Of a stretch of DNA of 64,000 bases, positions 58,326 to 64,000 are shown one piece after another. The first letter of the stretch is position 1; each line of letters begins with the position of its first letter. This stretch comes from RDXT01 sp033765305 (GTDB lineage Bacteria; Bacteroidota; Bacteroidia; J057), in contig JANRID010000057.1 in NCBI GenBank assembly GCA_033765305.1, positions 1 through 64,000 of the forward strand, read 5' to 3'. Both the position numbers and the translations under genes were made by a program. Below the pieces are notes generated by a model that was not told where the DNA came from, ran no database searches, and saw nothing but the letters and a program-made list of their open reading frames with translations.

Positions 58326-58389
58326 TATGCAAATTTGGAATTCAATTCCGAATTTGCATAAAAACTTTGACAAAACCCGGGGCTGTGCA
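58326..58389. repeat. Right hairpin repeat of cassette B
   Basis: It is a direct copy of 57038-57101 with three transitions. Its palindrome lies 12 bp upstream of the ATPase start and may serve as an operator or recombination site. Confidence 0.92.
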
Positions 58390-58542
58390 TCCGGCACCGC
58401 CCTGGGTTTTCCGCGCGCGCCAATGGCAGCCCAGCATCGCAGAAGACCCTGGATGGCCCTTCCGATCTTCCTTTTTCGATGAAAACCCGCACGGCACCCA
58501 GATCTTTAGGATATTTGGAAGGGAAAACTCCCCTGATTCCGT

Positions 58543-59214
58543 ATGGATCTTGCGCCTCTTCTGCTCAGTTTCCAGCTGGCGCTGGCTACGACCGCGCTCC
58601 TGCTGGCCTTTTCGCTGCCCCTCGCCTGGTGGCTCGCCTATACCCGCTCGCGGCTCAAGCCCGTGATCGAAGCCCTCGTCGGCCTGCCGCTCGTGCTGCC
58701 GCCCACCGTGCTGGGCTTTTACTTCCTGGTGCTCTTCAGCCCCGCCAGCGGCATCGGCCTGTGGCTCGACCAGCACCTGGGCCTCCGGCTGATCTTCTCC
58801 TTCGGCGGACTGGTGGCCGTCTCGCTGCTCTACAGCCTGCCGTTTATGGTGCATCCGCTCCAGGCAGGCCTCGGCAGCCTGCCGCCCTCGCTCAAAGAGG
58901 CGGCCTATGTCCTGGGCAAATCCCCGCTCACGACCCTCTTCCGGGTGCTGCTGCCCAATATGAAAGGCCCGCTGCTGACGGGCATCGTGCTGACCTTCGC
59001 GCATACCGTCGGGGAGTTCGGGGTGGTGCTGATGATCGGCGGCAGCATCCCCGGCCGGACGCGGGTGGCTTCCATCGCCATCTACGAGGAGGTGGAGGCG
59101 ATGAACTATGCTTCGGCGCATGCCTATTCCCTCATCCTGCTGGGCCTCAGCTTCAGCATCCTGCTGGCGGTGTACACGGTCAACGGCGGCTACTTCAAAC
59201 GATTCTGGTCATGA
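58543..59214 (+). CDS. modB: Molybdate ABC transporter permease
   Basis: This 223-residue permease has five spans. The EAA loop is KEAAYVLGKSPLTTLFRVLL, and VGLPLVLPPTVLGFYFLVL and HTVGEFGVVLMIGGSIPGRT are diagnostic of ModB. It overlaps modC by four bases. A GATATTTG element at 58510-58517 might provide a local promoter, but the -33 is poor. Confidence 0.95.
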   Translation: MDLAPLLLSFQLALATTALLLAFSLPLAWWLAYTRSRLKPVIEALVGLPLVLPPTVLGFYFLVLFSPASGIGLWLDQHLGLRLIFSFGGLVAVSLLYSLPFMVHPLQAGLGSLPPSLKEAAYVLGKSPLTTLFRVLLPNMKGPLLTGIVLTFAHTVGEFGVVLMIGGSIPGRTRVASIAIYEEVEAMNYASAHAYSLILLGLSFSILLAVYTVNGGYFKRFWS

Positions 59215-60038
59215 TTTCGTTCGATCTCCGCAAACGCCTGGCCTCCGCAGCCGGGGAGATGCTGCTCGACGCGGCACTGGAAGTGCCTCAGGGTGAGTGC
59301 ATTGCCCTGTACGGTGAATCCGGTGCGGGCAAAACATCCCTGCTCCGCATGCTGGCGGGCCTGATGAAGCCCGATGCGGGCCGCATTGCGTCCGGGGGCC
59401 GGGTGTGGTACGACAGCAGCCGGCGGATCTGGCTGCCGCCCCAGCAGCGGGGGCTGGGCTTCGTGTTTCAGGACTATGCGCTCTTTCCCCATCTGACGGT
59501 CCGGCAAAACCTTGAATTTGCGCTGCATCCGAAGCACAACGCCGCCCTGACCGCCGAGCTGCTGGAAGCCGCGGGACTCGAAGCCCTGCAGCACCGGAAG
59601 CCGGGCACCCTGTCGGGCGGGCAGCAGCAGCGGGCGGCCCTGGCCCGCGCGCTGGCGCAGCAGCCCCGCATCCTGCTGCTCGACGAACCGCTTTCGGCGC
59701 TGGATGCGGAGACGCGCAGCGCCCTGCAAGGGTATCTGCTTGATTTTCAGCGAAAATGGGGCATGACTGTGATCCTCGTCAGCCATGATCCGGCCGAAAT
59801 TCAGCGGCTGGCCTCCCGCGTCGTGGAGCTGCGGCAGGGGCGTATCGTGCGGCAGGCCAGCCCGGCTGCCTTGTTTCAGCCGCCTGAAAAACAGCCGGCT
59901 GCGGGGCTCTCCGCCGAGGTGGTGTCGGTGCGGGAGGAGGGCAGCACCCGCTTCGTGACGCTCAGGCTGGCGGGGCAGCAGCTTATCTTGGAGCTGGGGG
60001 CGGAGGAAGCGCGGAGGATGCTGGGCGCGGCGGAGTGA
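59211..60038 (+). CDS. modC: Molybdate ABC transporter ATPase
   Basis: The ATG overlaps the modB stop (ATGA). Walker A is GESGAGKTSLLRML, the Q-loop is FVFQDYALFPHLTVRQN, the signature TLSGGQQQRAALARALA and Walker B ILLLDEPLSALD. A C-terminal segment of ~50 residues (VVSVREEGSTRFVTLRLAG) may be a shortened regulatory TOBE-like domain. It powers import through ModB. Confidence 0.94.
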   Translation: MISFDLRKRLASAAGEMLLDAALEVPQGECIALYGESGAGKTSLLRMLAGLMKPDAGRIASGGRVWYDSSRRIWLPPQQRGLGFVFQDYALFPHLTVRQNLEFALHPKHNAALTAELLEAAGLEALQHRKPGTLSGGQQQRAALARALAQQPRILLLDEPLSALDAETRSALQGYLLDFQRKWGMTVILVSHDPAEIQRLASRVVELRQGRIVRQASPAALFQPPEKQPAAGLSAEVVSVREEGSTRFVTLRLAGQQLILELGAEEARRMLGAAE

Positions 60039-60095
60039 GCCGGGCGTACCGGCTCGCGGAAGAACCGAAGCGCATCCCCACGCATGCCCGGCCTG

Positions 60096-61607
60096 CTACC
60101 GGCCCTCCTGCGGCCTGTCCAGCCGCATTTTCTGCCACGCAATCACCCCGCTCAGGCCCGCCCCCGGAATCCCCTGCCCAGGATACGCGCTGTCGCCGCA
60201 GAGATAGGCCCCCCGGTGGTCCAGGCGCGCATCCAGCATCTGCCAGGGCTTGATGCGCAGGTACTGCGGATAGCCGCCCACAAAACCCCAGGCCCGCCCG
60301 GTCCAGCCGGCCCACGCACCGGGCGTGGACGCATGGTGGTAGATGACATCCGCCCGGCGCAGGTAGCCGCGCGATTCGAGCAGGGCGAACACCGCTTCCG
60401 TCAGGGCCTCTTTGTCGTGGATCAGGTTCCGGGCCGGGTCCGGGATGTGGGTCGAAACCGACCCCACCACCTCATCCGGCCCGCAGCGCAGCGCATCTTC
60501 GGGGTGGCTGAGGCTGAGGAAGATACTGCCCGGCGCCAGGCCCGGCATGGGCGCCGGCGCGTGGATCTGGTGGTGCAGGCAGGCAGGCGCCGCCTGCCTC
60601 CGCGCCACGAAGCCCACCTGGAAGGCGCTGTTGAGCTGGGGCGAATCCAGCAGGCGCGGGCGCAGCCGCCGCTGCACAGCGGGATCTTCAAAGATCTCCG
60701 CCACGTTGTTGGCCGGAATGGCAAACACCACCCGGCGGCAGCGCACTTCGCCCTTGCTGGTAACAATCCGGTAGCCGCCGGCTTCCGGGATCACGCGCTG
60801 CGCCCCGGTGCGCAGGGCCAGCTTTCCGCCCTGGGCCAGCACATATTCGGCCAGCAGGCGCACCAGCCCGAAGAGCCCGCCATGCAGGTAGTAGTTGCCG
60901 TAGTTGGTGTAGCACAGCGCGGCCGCCCCGAAGAGCACATTGACCTCCTCCATGCGGTTCTGGGCCGTGATGAGCAGCTGCTCATCGACAAAGCGGACGA
61001 AGGCCGCGTTGCGGTGCAGGCCGTGCTCGCGCAGCAGCGCGGCGGTGGAGCGGAAGGCCAGCGCGGCAAACTGCAGCTGCCGGGGCTGGAAGCGGCTGGC
61101 GGCAAACAGCAGGTCCCGCCAGGACGAGGGCGGAAAGGCCCGCTGGCGGGCCGAGGTATCCCACACAAAGCGGCTGATGCGGTAGCAGGCCTCCCAGAAC
61201 GGGCGCTGGCCCGCCTTGCCGAACACCCGCTCCGCTTCGGCAATCCAGTCGTTCAGGCCCCGGTAGCGGGTCAGCACCTGGCCGTCGGGCAGGACCACCT
61301 GCATGGGCGGGTCCAGGGGCACAGCAGGCAGCTCCAGGCCGGTCTGATCCAGCAGAAAGCGCAGCGGCATGCCTTCGTCCAGCCCCACGAGGGTTGTGGC
61401 GCCGCTCTCGAAAATATAGTTTTTCCGGGGATAGGAGCTGGCGCAGCCCCCCGGCAGCCAGTTCTGCTCGAGGATCAGGGGCGCCTGCCCGTCGCGGGCC
61501 AGCAGGGCTGATACGCTCAGCCCTGCAATCCCGCTGCCGATGACTGCCGTGTCCCAGCTGGCTGGCAGTTGTGGAAGTTCGGGAAAGAGTTTGTTGAATT
61601 TTTGCAT
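60096..61607 (-). CDS. Phytoene desaturase/carotenoid isomerase-family FAD oxidoreductase
   Basis: The start MQKFNKLFPELPQLPASWDT is followed by the FAD fold DTAVIGSGIAGLSVSALLAR and LILEQNWLPGGCASSYPRK. The C-terminal FAD contact GAYLCGDSAYPGQGIPGAGL is characteristic of CrtI/CrtISO-like enzymes. It may desaturate or isomerise a carotenoid, which would fit the rhodopsin cassette, but it is 10 kb away and the exact reaction is unclear. Upstream in-frame ATGs at 61613 and 61622 are alternatives. Confidence 0.82.
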   Translation of the reverse strand: MQKFNKLFPELPQLPASWDTAVIGSGIAGLSVSALLARDGQAPLILEQNWLPGGCASSYPRKNYIFESGATTLVGLDEGMPLRFLLDQTGLELPAVPLDPPMQVVLPDGQVLTRYRGLNDWIAEAERVFGKAGQRPFWEACYRISRFVWDTSARQRAFPPSSWRDLLFAASRFQPRQLQFAALAFRSTAALLREHGLHRNAAFVRFVDEQLLITAQNRMEEVNVLFGAAALCYTNYGNYYLHGGLFGLVRLLAEYVLAQGGKLALRTGAQRVIPEAGGYRIVTSKGEVRCRRVVFAIPANNVAEIFEDPAVQRRLRPRLLDSPQLNSAFQVGFVARRQAAPACLHHQIHAPAPMPGLAPGSIFLSLSHPEDALRCGPDEVVGSVSTHIPDPARNLIHDKEALTEAVFALLESRGYLRRADVIYHHASTPGAWAGWTGRAWGFVGGYPQYLRIKPWQMLDARLDHRGAYLCGDSAYPGQGIPGAGLSGVIAWQKMRLDRPQEGR

Positions 61608-61750
61608 ACGCATCTTAAACAAAACTCCGGGCCTTCCTGTTTTTTATCCTGCATGCCTGTCAGATACCGGTGTTTGATGTGTAACGTTTCTTCCTGAACT
61701 TAACCCGCCAGCCAACGTATTATTCCCTGCCTTTCCACCCACTCCTGTTC

Positions 61751-62161
61751 ATGAAGGTTTCTGTTTTCCGAAAAGAGCACTTCAACGCTGCACACCGGCT
61801 CCACAATCCCGACTGGGACGATGAGACCAACCGGAGGGTATTTGGCAAGTGCAACAATCCGAATTATCACGGTCATAACTATGATCTGGTCGTGCAGGTA
61901 AGCGGGGAAATCGATCCGCGCACGGGATACGTCATAGATATGAAGACGCTCAAGGACCTGATTCAGGCCCATGTGCTCGACCGCTTCGACCACAAAAACC
62001 TGAACCTCGATACAGAAGAGTTCCGGGGGCTCAACCCCACGGCCGAGCACATCGCCGTCGTCATCTGGAACCTCCTGCGCAAACAATTGGATGAGACCCT
62101 GGAATTAACTGTACGACTGTATGAAACTGAACGAAACTATGTGGAATTCCCCGTACGCTAA
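61751..62161 (+). CDS. 6-pyruvoyl tetrahydropterin synthase / QueD family
   Basis: This 136-residue protein has zinc-binding His at FNAAHRL and HGHNYDLVVQV, the catalytic Cys in FGKCNNPNYHGHNY, and the closing TVRLYETERNYVEFP. It acts on dihydroneopterin triphosphate. The folE gene follows with a 41-bp overlap, and an SDR lies further on, which suggests tetrahydropterin (PTPS) rather than queuosine synthesis; QueD cannot be excluded. Confidence 0.9.
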   Translation: MKVSVFRKEHFNAAHRLHNPDWDDETNRRVFGKCNNPNYHGHNYDLVVQVSGEIDPRTGYVIDMKTLKDLIQAHVLDRFDHKNLNLDTEEFRGLNPTAEHIAVVIWNLLRKQLDETLELTVRLYETERNYVEFPVR

Positions 62162-62876
62162 TGGCCGCAACGGCGCGAACGGCCACAATGGAACCAATGG
62201 CCACGGGGCGCACCACGATCACCATGAACTGCTGGGCGATCATCACGCAGCAACCTCCATCGACACGCCGCTGCGTGCGGACGCCTTTGAAATAGACGAC
62301 GAAACCAAGATCGAGCTGATCGCCGAACGCTTTAAAGAGATCATGCTCATTCTGGGGCTGGATCTGGAGGACGACAGCCTGAAAGGCACGCCCTTCCGCG
62401 TCGCCAAGATGTACGTCAAAGAGGCTTTCAGCGGCCTCAATCCCGCCAACAAGCCGGAGGTGCGGATGTTTGAGAACAAATACGGCTACGAGCAGATGCT
62501 CGTGGAGAAGGACATCACGTTCTATTCCCACTGCGAGCACCACTTCGTGCCGATCTACGGCCGGGCGCACATCGCCTATTTCTCCAACGGACAGGTCGTG
62601 GGCCTCTCCAAGCTCAACCGCATCGTGCAGTTCTACGCCCGGCGCCCGCAGGTGCAGGAGCGCATGACCCGCCAGATCGCCCACGAGCTCAAAACCGCTC
62701 TCGGCACGGAAGATGTGGCCGTGGTGCTGGATGCCTACCACATGTGTGTGTCCTCGCGCGGCGTGCAGGATACGGCCAGCTCGACCATCACCTCGGATTA
62801 TCACGGAAAATTTCTGGAGACCGAGGTGCGGAACGAGTTTCTGAAATATGTCGGATTTCCTTCAAAGTCTATGTGA
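62121..62876 (+). CDS. folE: GTP cyclohydrolase I with Asn/Gly/His-rich N-terminus
   Basis: The catalytic core has GLDLEDDSLKGTPFRVAKMY, the zinc site FYSHCEHHFVPIYGRAHIAY, GLSKLNRIVQFYARRPQVQE and VLDAYHMCVSSRGVQD with the third ligand. It converts GTP to dihydroneopterin triphosphate. The first ~45 residues are an unusual NGRNGANGHNGTNGHG tract with a His cluster. The start overlaps the PTPS gene by 41 bp (22 bp if it starts at 62139). Confidence 0.95.
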   Translation: MKLNETMWNSPYANGRNGANGHNGTNGHGAHHDHHELLGDHHAATSIDTPLRADAFEIDDETKIELIAERFKEIMLILGLDLEDDSLKGTPFRVAKMYVKEAFSGLNPANKPEVRMFENKYGYEQMLVEKDITFYSHCEHHFVPIYGRAHIAYFSNGQVVGLSKLNRIVQFYARRPQVQERMTRQIAHELKTALGTEDVAVVLDAYHMCVSSRGVQDTASSTITSDYHGKFLETEVRNEFLKYVGFPSKSM

Positions 62877-62999
62877 GTCAGCTTATTAGTAGGGTAGTAG
62901 TCAGGGCGCGCAGAAGCAATCGCTGCGCGCCTTTGATTTCTGGAGGCCCGGCAGAACATCCGTCCTGCTCCTGAGTTTAACGTGCTCAATTCCCTGAAC

Positions 63000-63716
63000 A
63001 TGGAGACCATTCAAGGCAAGCATATCCTCATCGCCGGCGCAGCCGGCGGCATCGGCCGCGAGGCCGCCAAGCTCCTCAAGCAATCGGGCGCACGCCTGTA
63101 CCTGCTCGCGCGCGACAGCGCCCGGCTCGAAGCCCTCCGCCAGGAGCTGAACCTCGATGCAGCCCAGTGCATCGCCGCCGACCTCTCGGACGAAGCGCAG
63201 CTTGCTGCGGCGGCCCGCCAGATCCACGCCCAGACTCCGCAGCTCGATGTGCTCGTCAATGCGGCCGGCACCGGCATCATCAAGCCCCTCGAAACCCTCA
63301 GCCTGGCCGAGTTCCGCCAGACGCTCGACGACAACCTCGTGGCGCCGTTCCTGCTGCTCAAGCAGTTTCTCCCGCCCATGAAGGAGGCGAAGAAAGGGCT
63401 GATCATCAACATCCCCGGCGTGCTGGGCAAAACGCCCATGGCCGGCGCCGCCGCCTATGCCGCCTCCAAGTACGGCCTCAACGGCATGATGAAATCCATC
63501 CGCGAGGAGCTCAAGCGCACCGACATCCGCATCACCAACCTCTACCTCGGCGGGGTGGATACGCCGTTCTGGGACGAGATCGACCTGCGGGTGCAGCGCG
63601 ACAAATTCATCGAGGCGAAAGAGGCTGCACGGGCCATCTGGTTCCTCTGCCAGCAGCCGTCTTCGGGCGTGGTGTCCGAAATGGTGATCCAGCCCTTCAA
63701 CCACCAGGCCATCTGA
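63000..63716 (+). CDS. SDR-family oxidoreductase
   Basis: A classical short-chain dehydrogenase of 238 residues: IQGKHILIAGAAGGIGREAA, LVNAAGTGIIKPLETL, the catalytic Ser in IINIPGVLGKT region, YAASKYGLNGM and TNLYLGGVDTPFW. After folE and PTPS it could be a sepiapterin-reductase-type enzyme, but general ketoreductases look alike. It starts at METIQGKH; an in-frame start at 62982 is less likely. Confidence 0.85.
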   Translation: METIQGKHILIAGAAGGIGREAAKLLKQSGARLYLLARDSARLEALRQELNLDAAQCIAADLSDEAQLAAAARQIHAQTPQLDVLVNAAGTGIIKPLETLSLAEFRQTLDDNLVAPFLLLKQFLPPMKEAKKGLIINIPGVLGKTPMAGAAAYAASKYGLNGMMKSIREELKRTDIRITNLYLGGVDTPFWDEIDLRVQRDKFIEAKEAARAIWFLCQQPSSGVVSEMVIQPFNHQAI

Positions 63717-63849
63717 GGGCGGCAGGCTGATCCTGCGTGCAGCGGGGGCGGATAAGCGTGGCAACAGCGGGCGGAACGGGGGCGTAGAAAACCATATGCG
63801 CAGCATGCGCAAGGTTATGTTACCCGAACCCCCTCATCATCACACAGTC

Positions 63850-64000
63850 ATGCACCGTTTCAGCATCATCCTCCGACTCTGGGCCACCGCCCTTGCCCTG
63901 TTTTCCGTTTCGTACGCGCAGGAATTTGCCCCCAGAATGCTCGCGATCCTCAACGGCAAGGACGCCGAGGTCACCCTGATCTCCGGCGAGACCGTTTCGG
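63850..64000 (+). CDS. Secreted protein of unknown function, truncated by the window edge
   Basis: An ATG at 63850 opens MHRFSIILRLWATALALFSV, with a signal peptide likely cleaved after SYAQ. The frame is open to the window end with LAILNGKDAEVTLISGETVS. Only 50 residues are visible, so no family can be assigned. Confidence 0.6.
   Translation, partial: MHRFSIILRLWATALALFSVSYAQEFAPRMLAILNGKDAEVTLISGETVS

Larger units (their letters stand above)
57038..58389 (-). mobile_element. Putative mobile cassette B: DUF4143 ATPase between modA and modB
   Basis: One ATPase gene is bounded by 64-bp direct repeats (57038-57101 and 58326-58389; 61/64 identical), each starting with a hairpin. The cassette separates modA from modBC, which normally form one operon. 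Together with cassette A this suggests a hairpin-bounded mobile unit. No target-site duplication was clear by eye. Confidence 0.65.

Overview
The window looks like a chromosomal segment of a GC-rich Bacteroidota, probably of the Saprospiria or a neighbouring lineage. The evidence is: two secreted enzymes with C-terminal type IX secretion sorting domains; a TonB-dependent receptor with an N-terminal carboxypeptidase-regulatory-like domain; many short lipoproteins; promoters of the Bacteroidota TTG-N19/20-TAnnTTTG type; almost no Shine-Dalgarno sites; and a rhodopsin / lycopene cyclase / Blh cassette. No rRNA, tRNA or CRISPR array was seen.

Region 1 (1-6354) is the most unusual part. It is a complete diversity-generating retroelement (DGR). 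A reverse transcriptase (985-1995, minus) is followed by a 125-bp template repeat (841-965). A divergent HRDC-Avd accessory pair lies at 2010-2872. The target gene (2844-4565, minus) ends in a formylglycine-generating-enzyme/C-type-lectin-like domain holding the variable repeat (2977-3102). I aligned the repeats by eye: 19 of 32 template adenines are changed, none of the 93 other positions are, and there is one extra G in the variable repeat that puts the last part of the target out of frame. The gene upstream of the target encodes a caspase-like protease with a His/Cys dyad, a single membrane span and 'RYP.GRY' repeats related to those in the exported target. I infer a diversified extracytoplasmic sensor paired with a membrane-anchored caspase effector. 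A DUF433/DUF5615 toxin-antitoxin-like pair borders the element.

Region 2 (6355-24086) holds mostly housekeeping and metabolic genes: an FAD oxidoreductase, a class V aminotransferase, a DUF4139 protein, an amino-acid permease, pterin carbinolamine dehydratase, dUTPase, a TPR protein, acylphosphatase, a DUF4292 lipoprotein, an EnvC-like protein, a MacB-type permease, a secreted sugar dehydrogenase, and a second DUF433/DUF5615 pair. Heptamer repeat arrays occupy the gaps.

Region 3 (24233-36551) contains an MFS transporter, a MerC-like protein divergent from an ABC ATPase/permease operon with two CFFCG proteins, a serine hydrolase, elongation factor P, a glycosyltransferase, and an operon of a small His/Cys protein, a TonB receptor and a lipoprotein. 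A 15-bp palindrome shared by the MerC/ABC divergon and the TonB operon suggests one metal-responsive (Zur-like) regulon.

Region 4 (36662-46611) carries an NDP-sugar epimerase/decarboxylase-like SDR, pnp and rpsO, an L-fucose locus (GH29 fucosidase, LacI regulator, FAH-family hydrolase), an O6-alkylguanine methyltransferase, and a DUF4143 ATPase bounded by identical 39-bp hairpin repeats.

Region 5 (46652-54086) is the phototrophy cassette (proton-pumping rhodopsin, crtY, blh) plus a 1191-residue secreted sugar-dehydrogenase/cytochrome-c chimera. Region 6 (54253-60038) has an XRE-ImmA/PIN pair and modABC. Between modA and modB lies a second DUF4143 ATPase, again bounded by direct hairpin repeats, as expected for a mobile cassette. 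Region 7 (60096-64000) has a carotenoid desaturase-like oxidoreductase, PTPS, folE, an SDR, and a truncated ORF at the edge.
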